64,000 bases of DNA from Gammaproteobacteria bacterium (lineage in GTDB: Bacteria; Pseudomonadota; Gammaproteobacteria; JAKDMP01): the NCBI GenBank assembly GCA_027018875.1, contig JALUYA010000014.1:22543-86542 (forward strand), in the 5' to 3' direction. Each line of letters begins with the position of its first letter. The first letter of the stretch is position 1. A program made the translations under genes and the position numbers. This document shows positions 52,274 to 61,677 of this stretch, piece by piece. Under the pieces are notes generated by a model, which was not told where the DNA came from, did no database searches, and saw only the letters and a list, made by a program, of their open reading frames with translations.

Positions 52274-53336
52274 TAGGCGCCCGATCGCGCCATCGCTCCT
52301 CGCCTGGGCCGGGCAACATGGCCGCCACGACCTTCCCTGGCAGAAACCGGCCACGCCCTACCGGGTCTGGGTGTCAGAAATCATGCTCCAGCAGACCCGG
52401 GTGGATACGGTCATCCCCTACTTCGAGCGCTTCATGGCCCGCTTCCCCCGGCTTACCTTGCTGGGTAAAGCGGGTCTCGAGGAAATTCTGGTGCTGTGGT
52501 CCGGGCTCGGTTACTACGCTCGCGCACGGCATCTCCATGCTACCGCTCGACTGTGCCTGGAAGTACATCGCGGCCTACTTCCCGCAACTCTGGATGAATT
52601 GATGCGCCTGCCTGGAATCGGGCGCTCCACGGCCGGCGCCATCATGGCGCTTGGCCACGGCCTGCGGGCCACCATCCTCGACGGCAATGCGAAACGGGTG
52701 CTGGCCCGCTACCATGCCGTCGCCGGCCCGCCCGACACCGCCGAGATCCGGCGCAGATTGTGGTCGCTGGCGGAGCGGGAAACCCCGCGGGAACAGGTTG
52801 CCGCCTACACCCAGGCGATCATGGATCTGGGGGCCACGCTATGCACCCGCGCAAGGCCCTCATGCAGCTCCTGCCCGCTCGCGCAAAACTGCGCGGCCCG
52901 GACAACCGGGCGGCAGGCACACTATCCCGGCAAACGCCCGGCAAACGCCAAACCCTGTCGCGAGCGTTGGTTCGCCTGGATCGAACGCGACAACGCGGTT
53001 CTCTTCGAGCAACGGCCACCGGTAGGAATCTGGGGCGGTCTCCTATGCCTGCCGGAAATTCCACCGCAAATGGACCCGGGCGAATGGTGTAACGCCCGTC
53101 TCGGATTCGCCGCCGGCAAAGCCGAAGAATTACCCGGTTTTCAGCATGAATTCACCCACTTTCGACTGCGGGCACGAATCGCTTCTTGCCACGGCCTTGC
53201 CGCAAATATCGGTGACCATATTCCCGGACGCTGGCTGGGAACCGAAAACGCGGATTTAGCCGCTCTACCCACCCCGATTCGGCGTTATCTCAAGGCCCGT
53301 CTCGCCGAGCGACAGTCCCGTAGCACCGGGCGGTGA
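52260..53336 (+). CDS. mutY: A/G-specific adenine glycosylase
   Basis: Removes adenine mispaired with 8-oxoguanine. The start is a TTG at 52260, six or seven bases after an AAGGA ribosome-binding site inside the asmA end; no ATG is available in the right place. The 358 residues show WVSEIMLQQTRVDTVIPYFE, the helix-hairpin-helix LMRLPGIGRSTAGAIM, DLGATLCTRARPSCSSCPLA with the [4Fe-4S] cysteines, and a C-terminal Nudix-like 8-oxoG recognition domain. The asmA-mutY order is common in gammaproteobacteria. Confidence 0.96.
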   Translation: MAAASRRPIAPSLLAWAGQHGRHDLPWQKPATPYRVWVSEIMLQQTRVDTVIPYFERFMARFPRLTLLGKAGLEEILVLWSGLGYYARARHLHATARLCLEVHRGLLPATLDELMRLPGIGRSTAGAIMALGHGLRATILDGNAKRVLARYHAVAGPPDTAEIRRRLWSLAERETPREQVAAYTQAIMDLGATLCTRARPSCSSCPLAQNCAARTTGRQAHYPGKRPANAKPCRERWFAWIERDNAVLFEQRPPVGIWGGLLCLPEIPPQMDPGEWCNARLGFAAGKAEELPGFQHEFTHFRLRARIASCHGLAANIGDHIPGRWLGTENADLAALPTPIRRYLKARLAERQSRSTGR

Positions 53337-53412
53337 CCCAGAGCCGTCATGACTTGCACCATCCACTGCATTGTCCCAAGCCATGCGGCCGGGGGTCTTT
53401 CCAAACCGCCCT

Positions 53413-53445
53413 ATCCCGGGAAAGATCGGTGCCAACTCCCGGGAT
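53413..53445. repeat. Inverted repeat between convergent genes
   Basis: A 9-bp perfect inverted repeat ATCCCGGGA / TCCCGGGAT with a 15-base loop, in the 120-base gap between the stops of mutY and the CoA-transferase. It could act as a bidirectional transcription stop, although no T run follows on either side. Confidence 0.45.
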
Positions 53446-53459
53446 GCGCGTCGGCGGCC

Positions 53460-54365
53460 TCATGATTCGAGCCGCTGCCAGGGAGGTCGTAGGGAGGAAT
53501 CACGGGGCAAAGACTCCGCCACCGCCCGCAACGGAAGTTCCCGATCACGGGCCCAGTTCTCCCACGTCACGGCATCGCGGCCGGCAAAAATCACCCCGAG
53601 TTTACGATAGATCGGGTTCTGCGCCCGCGTAGGGCTAAAGGCGGCATCGTGCCAGGACTCATGCCCCAGCGCCGCACACAGCGCCCGCCATAACCGGGCC
53701 TCCAGAGCGGCCAGCGCAATCCGTCCCTTCCGGGCAGGATACAACGCGTAGCAGATTACGCCGCCATCGAGATATGGAAGCACCGGATAGGCGCTCGCCG
53801 CCGCGGCTTCACAGAGATAAACCTCGTAGAATCCACCTCCGGCCGCCATCCCCTGAAATGCCGCCAAAGCTCCCCAAAATGCCCCCGACAAATCGGCGAA
53901 CTGGAACCGCTCCCAGGGGAAGCGCTCAACCAGCCCGGCGGCGGCGAGATAGCTAAGATCATGGCCCGGAGAATCCTCCCCGCGAAACCCGGCCAAACGC
54001 ACGTAACACAGGTTCGGGTTATGCGCCCGCAACACCTCGGGCCCCAGGCCCAGCCTGTCCATGACCCCGCCCCGGTTGGACTCGATGAGAACCCGCGCCG
54101 TAGCCACCAGCTCAAGCAGTTTTTTCCGTCCCGATGGCGTCTTGAGATTCAACCTGCGCAGCGTTTTTCCCTCGTTGACCCAGCGATACGCTGCGGGGGC
54201 CACCCGGGCGAGAAGATCGCCCTGGGGGCCTTCGATACGGATCACGCGGTATCCCGCCTGCACCAGGAACCGCGCGGACAGCGGGCCGGGAAGCAGCCGG
54301 GTAAGATCCAGAACCACGGAAGCCGCGGCACCAATCCCGGCAGGCGCCTGCTCAGCCACAGGCAT
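53460..54365 (-). CDS. Class III CoA-transferase (CaiB/BaiF family), short form
   Basis: Members move CoA between carboxylic acids or racemise 2-methylacyl-CoA. The start MPVAEQAPAGIGAAASVVLD at 54365 gives 301 residues, shorter than the usual 360-410. Family features: LDLTRLLPGPLSARFLVQAG, VIRIEGPQGDLLARV, LNLKTPSGRKKLLELVATAR, GGVMDRLGLGPEVLRAHNP and SPGHDLSYLAAAGLVERF, whose Asp is the catalytic position. The conserved C-terminal dimer-swapped part looks reduced. Alpha-methylacyl-CoA racemase is the nearest named possibility, but I would not assign it. It follows the thiolase by 44 bases. Confidence 0.8.
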   Translation of the reverse strand: MPVAEQAPAGIGAAASVVLDLTRLLPGPLSARFLVQAGYRVIRIEGPQGDLLARVAPAAYRWVNEGKTLRRLNLKTPSGRKKLLELVATARVLIESNRGGVMDRLGLGPEVLRAHNPNLCYVRLAGFRGEDSPGHDLSYLAAAGLVERFPWERFQFADLSGAFWGALAAFQGMAAGGGFYEVYLCEAAAASAYPVLPYLDGGVICYALYPARKGRIALAALEARLWRALCAALGHESWHDAAFSPTRAQNPIYRKLGVIFAGRDAVTWENWARDRELPLRAVAESLPRDSSLRPPWQRLES

Positions 54366-54409
54366 AATCTCCTCTCCGGCCACGATCCTCCGCTCCCCCC
54401 CCCCGACGC

Positions 54410-55564
54410 CTACAACCGCTCGATTACGCTTGCGGTGGCCATCCCGTGGCCGATGCACATGACTTGCAATCCAAACTGACCGTCCGTCGCCTCCAGATGG
54501 TGCAACAACTTGGTCATCAAGATCGCACCGGTTGCCCCGAGCGGATGCCCGTGGGCAATCGCACCGCCGTTAGGATTGACCTTATCCATATCGGGCTCAA
54601 GCTCACGCGCCCAGGCCAGGACGACACAGGCAAAAGCCTCATTGATTTCCACCGCATCGATATCTGCAAGCACAAGCCTGGCCCGTTTGAGCGCCTGTCG
54701 GGTCGCCGGCACTACCTCCATGAGTTGAATAGTCGGGTCGCCGGCTACCACGACCCGGGAGCGGAACCTCGCCCGCGGACGGAATCCGTCGACGACGGCG
54801 GTTTCGCGGTCGGCAAGCAACACGGCGGCCGCACCATCGGAAATTTGCGAAGCATTCCCCGGGCTCACCACCCCGTCGGAACGGAATACCGTAGGCAGAG
54901 CCGCCATCCGCTCAAGGTTCGTGTCGGCGCGAACACCTTCGTCATAATCTAGTGTAAACGTTTCCCCTTCCCGGGTAAGGCCCTCCAGGGGCAGAATCTC
55001 GCGGCGAAACAGCCCCTCACCCCGAGCCCGGGTTGCACGGCGATGGCTCTCAAGAGAATATTCGTCGAGATTGTGACGGCTCAGATGGTAACGCGCAGCA
55101 ATCCGCTCGGCCGACTCCCCCTGATGGATCAATTCATACTTGCGGTGCAACGCCGGGTTGAGCTTTTCAAACCCTCCCCCGATATCGGAAAACATCGGTA
55201 CCCGCGTCATCGATTCGACTCCCGCACCGATGACATAGCGCTGGTCGCCGGCAGCAATGGCCTGGGCGGCAAAATGGATTGCCTGCTGGCTGGAACCGCA
55301 CATACGATCCAGGCTCAGCGCCGGCACGGTCTCCGGCAGGCTCGAAAGCATTACCGCCAGCCGGCCGATATTCGCGCCCTGCTCCCCCGCCTGGGTCACG
55401 CAGCCGGTTACCACGTCCTCGACCTTTTCCGGCGCAAGTCCGACCCGCTCGACCACGGCACCGAGCGCCTGCGCCAGTAATGAATCCGCGCGCACCTCGC
55501 GCAAGGCCCCACCGCGTTTTCCGATCGGCGCCCGTAGCGCCCCAATAATGACAGCTTCTTTCAT
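54410..55564 (-). CDS. Thiolase (acetyl-CoA C-acyltransferase)
   Basis: Catalyses thiolytic cleavage or Claisen condensation of acyl-CoA. The start MKEAVIIGALRAPIGKRGGA at 55564 has AGGAG about nine bases upstream and gives 384 residues. The nucleophile Cys is in SLDRMCGSSQQAIHFAAQAI near residue 89; further motifs are NEAFACVVLAWARE, NPNGGAIAHGHPLGATGAIL (His) and CIGHGMATASVIERL (second Cys position shifted into QVMCIGHGMA). Either direction is possible. Neighbouring CoA-transferase and acyl-CoA synthetase suggest a degradative route. Confidence 0.92.
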   Translation of the reverse strand: MKEAVIIGALRAPIGKRGGALREVRADSLLAQALGAVVERVGLAPEKVEDVVTGCVTQAGEQGANIGRLAVMLSSLPETVPALSLDRMCGSSQQAIHFAAQAIAAGDQRYVIGAGVESMTRVPMFSDIGGGFEKLNPALHRKYELIHQGESAERIAARYHLSRHNLDEYSLESHRRATRARGEGLFRREILPLEGLTREGETFTLDYDEGVRADTNLERMAALPTVFRSDGVVSPGNASQISDGAAAVLLADRETAVVDGFRPRARFRSRVVVAGDPTIQLMEVVPATRQALKRARLVLADIDAVEINEAFACVVLAWARELEPDMDKVNPNGGAIAHGHPLGATGAILMTKLLHHLEATDGQFGLQVMCIGHGMATASVIERL

Positions 55565-56218
55565 TGCCGTAAGACTCCTTGATTTCCTGTTGAACCCGAT
55601 CGAACCGCCCGCCCGGGACACGGGCCCGCCATGAGTCATGCCCGTCACAAACCTGCCCGATATTTTTCCGCCGCGTAAGCCTTACCCGGCACGCGCGCCC
55701 CGGGAAAGGCCATAATTCAACGAATCGCCCCTGAGAAGTCCGTACAAAAACCGCCTATATCTTACGCCGTGCCCGCGGTAAACCCCATGCCTCCCCCCAA
55801 GAATGTCACTGCCGCTCTCGCAACACTCCTGCTCCGAACCTTTTACCGGGCTTACCGGTAGACCAAAAAATAAAGATCACGCCTCGTATTCGACGGGGTT
55901 ACGGCGTCCTGTTTCTCAGGTTTGATTATCTGGTTACTTCCCGGCGCTAACCCGGTGAGACTTCCGGGCCAGGAACCTGTCGAGATCAAGTAATCGTGGC
56001 GGGTACGCCGGGAAAGCAAGTCGGAATATTGCTGATCACGAGGCGCATAGTGAGCCTACGCAGCGAGAAATCAGGGCGATTTTGCAGCCACCCCACCCCC
56101 TCGGCAGATTGTTCCCAAGTTTGAGAGGCTCCTATAATGGCAGTTACCCCTCCCAGAATTCGAAACAAACCCCTCCACATTCCCCAGCCGCCTCGACCCC
56201 ACTCCCAGGAGACCCGCC
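55565..56218. other. Large intergenic region between thiolase and acyl-CoA synthetase
   Basis: This 654-base gap separates two divergent genes. It holds the second copy of the intergenic repeat (55996-56070) and a promoter candidate for the synthetase: TTGTTC (56109-56114), 18-base spacer, TATAAT (56133-56138), leaving a leader of about 75 bases with AGGAG seven bases before the ATG. Between 55565 and 55990 I see no coding sequence, RNA gene or mobile element; short GC-rich inverted sequences occur but none is convincing. Confidence 0.55.
55996..56070 (+). repeat. Intergenic repeat, copy B
   Basis: Partner of 49876-49948, same orientation. It sits about 60 bases upstream of a good TATAAT box (56133-56138), as copy A sits upstream of TACAAT. 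Between repeat and box, both copies also share a T-rich element (TTTTGAAAT in A, GTTTGAGAG in B). Function unknown. Confidence 0.6.
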
Positions 56219-57856
56219 ATGCAATCGAATATGATGAATTTTCCTCTCTTGCCGCGACACCTGCTCGGACATGCCGCCAAACTGTACGGTACGGTGGAAA
56301 TCGTATCGAGACTGCCCGACAAATCCCTCCACCGCGAGACCTATCGTGACCTGGAAGCGCGTAATCGCGCACTCGCCAAGGCGCTCATCAGCGCCGGACT
56401 AAGGCCGGGAGATCGTGTGGCCACGCTGATGTGGAATCACTACGCGCACCTGGAGGCCTACTTCGGCATTCCGGCCTCGGGCGGCATCCTGCACACGCTC
56501 AACCTGCGCCTGCACCCCGACGACATCGCCTACATCTCGAATCACGCCGAGGACCGTTTCCTCATCGTCGATGACACCCTGCTCGATCTCTACGCCGCCA
56601 TTCGACCCCATACCCATTTCGAACGTGTGTTCGTCGTTTCCCTGGCCGGACACCCGCTTCCGCCCGGTTGCGAAAGTTACGAGGCGCTGCTTGCCGAAGG
56701 TGCGGGAAAATTCACCTACCCGGATCTGGCCGAAACCACGGCGGCCGCCATGTGCTATACCTCGGGCACCACCGGACGTCCCAAGGGGGTGTTGTATTCT
56801 CACCGTTCGATCGTGCTGCACTCACTGGTCTCGGCCCTGCCCAACGCCCTGAACCTCGGTCAAAGGGATGTCCTCGTACCGGTGGTACCGATGTTTCACG
56901 CCATAAGCTGGGGCCTGCCCTATACCGCGACTCTGGCCGGCTGCAAACAGGTGATGCCGGGGCCGCATCTCGACCCCGAGAGCCTACTCGACCTGTATCA
57001 ACAGGAACGAGTCAGCGTTTCTGCCGGGGTCCCGACCATCTGGTTAGGTATCCTGGAGCGGCTCGAGCGTGAGCCCGAACGCTGGCAATTGAAGCCCGGC
57101 ATGCGCATGGTCGTAGGGGGTTCCGCGGCGCCGGAAGGCATGATACGGGGCTTCGATAAATTCGGTCTCGAAGTGCTGCATGCCTGGGGCATGACCGAAA
57201 CCAGCCCCTTGGGCACGGTGTCGCAGCTGAAAAGCTACCTGAGCAATCTGCCCGCGGATGAAGCCTACGCCCTGCGCGCGAAACAGGGCCTACCCGTGCC
57301 TTTATTCGAGGCCCGCGCCATGGGTGACTCGGGCGAAGCACCCCAGGATGGGAAGACCCTGGGGGAACTTGAGGTTCGAGGTCCCTGGGTGGCCGCAAGC
57401 TATTACCGGGGAGAGCGGCCCGAATCCTGGAGCGAAGATGGTTGGTTCCGTACCGGCGATGTGGTCACCATCGATCCCGAGGGCTACGTTAAAATCACCG
57501 ATCGCACCAAGGACCTGATCAAGTCCGGCGGCGAATGGATCAGCTCGGTAGACTTGGAAAATGCGCTGATGAGCCATCCAGCCGTGGCCGAGGCGGCGGT
57601 CATCGCCCTCCCCGATCCCAAGTGGCAGGAGCGCCCGGCGGCGGTGGTCGTGCTAAAGCGGAACCACTCGGCAAGCGAGGATGAACTGCGCGAATACCTG
57701 CGGCCCAAATTCGCCAAATGGTGGCTCCCGGATGTGATCTATTTCGCGACGGAAATCCCCCGCACCTCAACCGGTAAATTCCTCAAGAGCCGGCTGCGGA
57801 AAATTTATGCGGAACAGGAAAAAAGCCGCCTTAATTGCCCGGGAACTACACCGTGA
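56219..57856 (+). CDS. Acyl-CoA synthetase (AMP-forming, fatty-acid type)
   Basis: Activates a fatty acid to acyl-CoA. The 545 residues include [19 protein letters not shown] near residue 180, [17 protein letters not shown] near 320, [20 protein letters not shown] near 415 and [11 protein letters not shown] with the catalytic Lys at the end. The start [20 protein letters not shown] at 56219 is preceded by AGGAG. Sequence character is that of medium/long-chain ligases, unlike the one at 31414-33075. It faces the convergent egtD, overlapping it by 11 bases. Confidence 0.92.
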   Translation: MQSNMMNFPLLPRHLLGHAAKLYGTVEIVSRLPDKSLHRETYRDLEARNRALAKALISAGLRPGDRVATLMWNHYAHLEAYFGIPASGGILHTLNLRLHPDDIAYISNHAEDRFLIVDDTLLDLYAAIRPHTHFERVFVVSLAGHPLPPGCESYEALLAEGAGKFTYPDLAETTAAAMCYTSGTTGRPKGVLYSHRSIVLHSLVSALPNALNLGQRDVLVPVVPMFHAISWGLPYTATLAGCKQVMPGPHLDPESLLDLYQQERVSVSAGVPTIWLGILERLEREPERWQLKPGMRMVVGGSAAPEGMIRGFDKFGLEVLHAWGMTETSPLGTVSQLKSYLSNLPADEAYALRAKQGLPVPLFEARAMGDSGEAPQDGKTLGELEVRGPWVAASYYRGERPESWSEDGWFRTGDVVTIDPEGYVKITDRTKDLIKSGGEWISSVDLENALMSHPAVAEAAVIALPDPKWQERPAAVVVLKRNHSASEDELREYLRPKFAKWWLPDVIYFATEIPRTSTGKFLKSRLRKIYAEQEKSRLNCPGTTP

Positions 57857-58835
57857 TTTCATAACCCGGCTCGAGGATCAGGTACCGAATGCTGAATAAT
57901 CCTGCGGGATCCTTCCAGGTTTTTTCCAGCCGAAAGCCCGCCCGGGCGACCAATGCGGCAAAACGTGCATCGGTATACTTGTAACTCGATTCGGTATGAA
58001 TGGTCTCGCCCGAGACAAAATTCACCCTGGCGCCGGCTATATCGACGATCTGGTCACGCAAACTTCGCAGGTGCATTTCGATCCGGCCTTCGGCCTCATT
58101 GTAAAAGGCCAGATGCTCAAAACCCATTAGGTCGAAATTCGCATCGAAACGACGATTCAGATGGGTCAGCATATTACGGTTGAAGGCGGCGGTCACCCCC
58201 GCCGCATCGTTGTAGGCCGCCTCCAGAACAGGGGCATTCTTGGCTAGGTCCACCCCGATCAGCACCGTACCGCCGGCGCCCAACATGGTGGCAAAATTTC
58301 GCAACAAGGAAACGGCACCCTCCGGCTCGAAGTTACCCAGCGTTGACCCCGGAAAATAAACAACCCGCCGCGCGGGGGGCCGCAGCGGTTGCGGCAAGTC
58401 CAGAGGACGGGTGAAATCGGCCCAGACCGGTAATACCTCAACAGCCGGAAACTCGCGGGCAAGCACCCGTGCCGAGGCTTCAAGATGATTCCGCGAAATC
58501 TCCACCGGCACATAGGCCACCGGTCGACGCAGCATGCGCAACAGCAACCCCACTTTCTCCCCGGCGCCGCTGCCAGGCTCGATTACCATCGCCTCCCGGC
58601 CGATTGTAGAGGCTATTTCATCGCCCCGGCGACGCATAATCTCAAGTTCGGTCCGGGTTAGGTAATATTCGGGCTGCTCGGTAATCCTTTCGAACAATCG
58701 AGAACCCTCGGTATCGTAGAAGTATATCGAGGAAATCCATTTCCGCTCCGCCAGCAGCCCCTGATGCAACAGCAAGATTTCGTCCTGAAATTCCGGTGTC
58801 TGGTCGTTCACCGGTAACGGTTCGGTGGCGCTCAT
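57846..58835 (-). CDS. egtD: L-histidine N(alpha)-methyltransferase EgtD
   Basis: First step of ergothioneine synthesis: three SAM-dependent methylations of histidine to hercynine. The start MSATEPLPVNDQTPEFQDEI at 58835 gives 329 residues (family about 320); the upstream open frame is a shadow of egtB. Features: the DUF2260-type region GLLAERKWISSIYFYDTEGS, SAM motif VIEPGSGAGEKVGLLLRML, YFPGSTLGNFEPEGAVSLL and HTESSYKYTDARFAAL. It overlaps egtB by four bases (ATGA). Confidence 0.94.
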   Translation of the reverse strand: MSATEPLPVNDQTPEFQDEILLLHQGLLAERKWISSIYFYDTEGSRLFERITEQPEYYLTRTELEIMRRRGDEIASTIGREAMVIEPGSGAGEKVGLLLRMLRRPVAYVPVEISRNHLEASARVLAREFPAVEVLPVWADFTRPLDLPQPLRPPARRVVYFPGSTLGNFEPEGAVSLLRNFATMLGAGGTVLIGVDLAKNAPVLEAAYNDAAGVTAAFNRNMLTHLNRRFDANFDLMGFEHLAFYNEAEGRIEMHLRSLRDQIVDIAGARVNFVSGETIHTESSYKYTDARFAALVARAGFRLEKTWKDPAGLFSIRYLILEPGYEITV

Positions 58836-60076
58836 GCGTCGTCGGCCAAGCGCAGCCCGGTGAACTGCCAGCGTTGATGCGGATAGAAAAAATTTCGATA
58901 GGTGGCCCGGATATGATCCCGCGGTGTCGCCGCCGAACCGCCGCGAAGCACCATCTGGCCGCTCATGAATTTCCCGTTGTATTCTCCGAGTGCACCCTCG
59001 AGCGGGTGAAACCCGGGATAGGGCAAAAAAGCGCTCCGGGTCCATTCCCAGACATCGCCCCACAGGGCGGCCAGCGGCCGGGCCGAAACCCGCTGCGGGT
59101 GCACTCGGGCGGACTCGCTGAAATTACCCTCAATAGATCGTGTTCCAGCCGCGTTTTCCCATTCGAACTCGGTCGGTAGCCGCATGCCCGCCCAGCGGGC
59201 ATAGGCATCGGCCTCGAAATAGCTCAGATGGGAAACCGGAGCAGCAGGCTCCAAGGATCTTAATCCCGCGACGGTGAACTCGTGGGCTCCGTCTTCACCC
59301 CAGTACAAGGGCCGCGACCAACCCTTCGACTGCACTACGGCCCAGCCATCCGCCAGCCACAGCTCGGAACGCCGGTAGCCGCCGTCCGCGATAAAGGCTC
59401 CGTACTCGGCATTGGTCACCGGACGATCGGCCAAGCGGTAAGGATCCAACCAGACCCGGTGGCGCGAGCGTTCGCAATCGAAGGCAAAGCCATCGCCCCC
59501 GTGTCCGATTTCAACCAGCCCTCCCTCAAACTCGCTCCAACTCAACTCCGGCGGGCCTGCTCCGTCTGCTTGGGGCAGATCGCGCCACGCCGGGAGCAAT
59601 GGATTCTGGGCCAACACATGCTTGATGTCGGTCACTATCAATTCCTGGTGCTGTTGCTCGTGTTGGCATCCGAGAATCAGCCGCTCGGCAAGCGTGGGGT
59701 CCTCGCTGCGATGAGCCAGAAGCCGCTGCATGCGCGCATCGATTTGCCGGCGGTAGTCGAGCACATCGACAAGGGTCGGGCGGGTAATCCACCCCCGCAA
59801 AGGCCGGGGGTGCATCGAGCCGATGAGATTGTAATAACTATTGAACAGGTAATCGTATCCGGGACGGATCGGTTCATAGCCTGCGACATACTCGGCAAGG
59901 ACGAGGGTTTCGAAAAACCAGGTGGTATGCCCCAGGTGCCATTTGGTCGGGCTCACATCCGCCATGGTCTGTACCACCGTATCCTCTGGTTCAAGGCCCT
60001 CGGTCAAGGCGATTGTTGCCGCACGTACCCGGTCGAAATTACGGGCGAGCTCAGCCATGGATTGCATTATAGACAC
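58832..60076 (-). CDS. egtB: Ergothioneine biosynthesis sulfoxide synthase EgtB
   Basis: Non-heme iron enzyme joining a thiol donor to hercynine by C-S bond formation with O2. The 414 residues have a DinB-like N-terminal domain with iron-ligand candidates His50 (KWHLGHTTWFFE), His139 and His143 (CQHEQQHQELI), the same spacing as the structurally known EgtB, and a C-terminal formylglycine-generating-enzyme-like domain ending in FMSGQMVLRGGSAATP and YRNFFYPHQRWQFTGLR. Start codon is uncertain: GTG at 60076, or ATG at 60067 or 60058. EgtA, EgtC and EgtE are not nearby. Confidence 0.93.
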   Translation of the reverse strand: MSIMQSMAELARNFDRVRAATIALTEGLEPEDTVVQTMADVSPTKWHLGHTTWFFETLVLAEYVAGYEPIRPGYDYLFNSYYNLIGSMHPRPLRGWITRPTLVDVLDYRRQIDARMQRLLAHRSEDPTLAERLILGCQHEQQHQELIVTDIKHVLAQNPLLPAWRDLPQADGAGPPELSWSEFEGGLVEIGHGGDGFAFDCERSRHRVWLDPYRLADRPVTNAEYGAFIADGGYRRSELWLADGWAVVQSKGWSRPLYWGEDGAHEFTVAGLRSLEPAAPVSHLSYFEADAYARWAGMRLPTEFEWENAAGTRSIEGNFSESARVHPQRVSARPLAALWGDVWEWTRSAFLPYPGFHPLEGALGEYNGKFMSGQMVLRGGSAATPRDHIRATYRNFFYPHQRWQFTGLRLADDA

Positions 60077-60112
60077 ATCAAATCCCTTAAGTCTCGATCG
60101 GTTGGGGGATAA

Positions 60113-60760
60113 TTACCTTACTCGGCAATCAAGCGTCGGATTGATTCCGGCAAGCCAGTTCGTCAACCGCCCGATCAGTTCGCCCGCGAGCCGGTTGGCC
60201 ATGACAACCCCGGCGTATGGATCCGGCTGCGCCCGACGCGCACCCGAAAAGCGATGGGTGGCAATCAACTTGCCATTTACGGCATTGGCCAGAACCGCGG
60301 AAATGCTCAACACCTCGGTACTGCTCGATGGTGCCTTACCGGTTGTTCCCGGAAGGCCGGGGAAAACCTGCACCGGGCCCCGCGTCAGGTGAACGGCCAA
60401 CGTCAAATCCGCACTACCCGGGTCGGTGGGACCCAACACGCCGCGATACAACCCGCTTGCACCCAGGGCACCGACCAGATCCCGGGTCAGCATGCTCGCG
60501 GGCGGAGCCGCCCAACGATGATAGGCAAACTCCGCTACCGCAAGGGGAGTTTTGGTATAAACCAGCGCATCCCCGGCATAGGGTGGTGCGGCTTCGATCG
60601 AGCGCACCCGCAACACCAGCGGACACCGCACCCCGGAATGGACGGGAGCGGCCACCACGGGCGCCAGCGCATAGCGCACGCCGACATTGGCCGCGGGCTT
60701 GGGCAATATGCTGCATGCTCCCAGGATCAACAGTAAAGGTATCAACCAGATCTTACGCAT
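60113..60760 (-). CDS. ABC transport auxiliary lipoprotein
   Basis: Outer- or inner-membrane-anchored lipoprotein of the PqiC/YmbA-like family that accompanies MCE-type lipid transporters. The 215 residues begin with a lipoprotein signal (MRKIWLIPLLLILGACSILP); Cys16 in LGAC is the lipidation site. The mature part has the family's alternating beta sequence YALAPVVAAPVHSG and IEAAPPYAGDALVYTKTPLAV. Two bases after the MCE gene, so it belongs to the same set. Confidence 0.85.
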   Translation of the reverse strand: MRKIWLIPLLLILGACSILPKPAANVGVRYALAPVVAAPVHSGVRCPLVLRVRSIEAAPPYAGDALVYTKTPLAVAEFAYHRWAAPPASMLTRDLVGALGASGLYRGVLGPTDPGSADLTLAVHLTRGPVQVFPGLPGTTGKAPSSSTEVLSISAVLANAVNGKLIATHRFSGARRAQPDPYAGVVMANRLAGELIGRLTNWLAGINPTLDCRVR

Positions 60761-60762
60761 GC

Positions 60763-61677
60763 TTAACCTCCCGATGGTTTGGATTCGCCGGGCCCGGGCC
60801 TGGCGGGCTTACCGAATATCAAGGCATTCGGCCGATGTTGCAGAGACTGTAACAGGGCGTCGAGATCCGCCGCCGTCCGCCCGAGACGCACAATCAATGC
60901 CCGCGCTCCCGGGGTCAGGCCCCGCAGACCACGGGCCACCGTACCGATTCCATTTGCCGCCGTCGCCACCCGGGCGGCCGCCGTTCTGAATCCGGCCAGG
61001 GTCAAATTCAATTGATGCACCAATTGCGGTAATTTTGCCGTCGCCACCCGGGTATTATTCAAGGTGGCGTCAAGCCCGCTGACGGCATGATCGATCATAC
61101 TCGCGCGGGCGGCAAGATTCGCCGTCAATTGATGAATATTCTCAAGACTTTCCGAAACCGAGCGGATATTTTTGTTGCTGAGAAGCTCATCCAACCGATT
61201 GGTCAATGCAATCAGCTTGCGAGCCACCACATGCACACTTTCGGTCAGCGACCCACCGGCCCCGGGCAGCGTCTTGATAACAGGATAAGGTTGCCCGGGT
61301 TTTATCGTCAGCGGAGGTGAAGCCGGTGTACCGCCGCTCAAACTGACATACCCCGCACCGGTCACCCCCCGGGATGTCACCACGGCACGGGTATCCTCCT
61401 TGATCGGCGTCCCCTTGACGATATCCAGCAGCACCATGGCCCGATCCGGATTTTTTGGATCGAGCGAAACAGAAGCTACCTGTCCGACCGGTACCCCATG
61501 GTCGAAAACCTGCGAGGCCCGCCCAAGAATGGAAGCGCCGGTTTTGAAGTAAACCGCATACTCGGTATAAGAACGGTTCCACCCCCCGGACGCCAGCCAC
61601 AACAGCCCCATAACCAGCATGCCGCTCAGAATGATGACAAATGCACCGATGATGGTATAGCTGACTCGTTGTTCCAC
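60763..61677 (-). CDS. MCE-family lipid-binding protein (MlaD-like)
   Basis: Substrate-binding subunit that forms a periplasmic ring in Mla-type phospholipid transport. The 304 residues have one N-terminal membrane segment (YTIIGAFVIILSGMLVMGLL), an MCE domain (about 40-115, with VYFKTGASILGRASQVFDHG and ASVSLDPKNPDRAMVLLDI), then a long helical region rich in ALTNRLDELL and ANLAARA repeats. Adjoins mlaF with no gap. Confidence 0.93.
   Translation of the reverse strand: MEQRVSYTIIGAFVIILSGMLVMGLLWLASGGWNRSYTEYAVYFKTGASILGRASQVFDHGVPVGQVASVSLDPKNPDRAMVLLDIVKGTPIKEDTRAVVTSRGVTGAGYVSLSGGTPASPPLTIKPGQPYPVIKTLPGAGGSLTESVHVVARKLIALTNRLDELLSNKNIRSVSESLENIHQLTANLAARASMIDHAVSGLDATLNNTRVATAKLPQLVHQLNLTLAGFRTAAARVATAANGIGTVARGLRGLTPGARALIVRLGRTAADLDALLQSLQHRPNALIFGKPARPGPGESKPSGG

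Noticed and set aside
55986..56372. 128-codon minus-strand frame across the intergenic repeat and the start of the acyl-CoA synthetase
   Set aside because: Covers the promoter and start of a real gene on the other strand and resembles no protein family.
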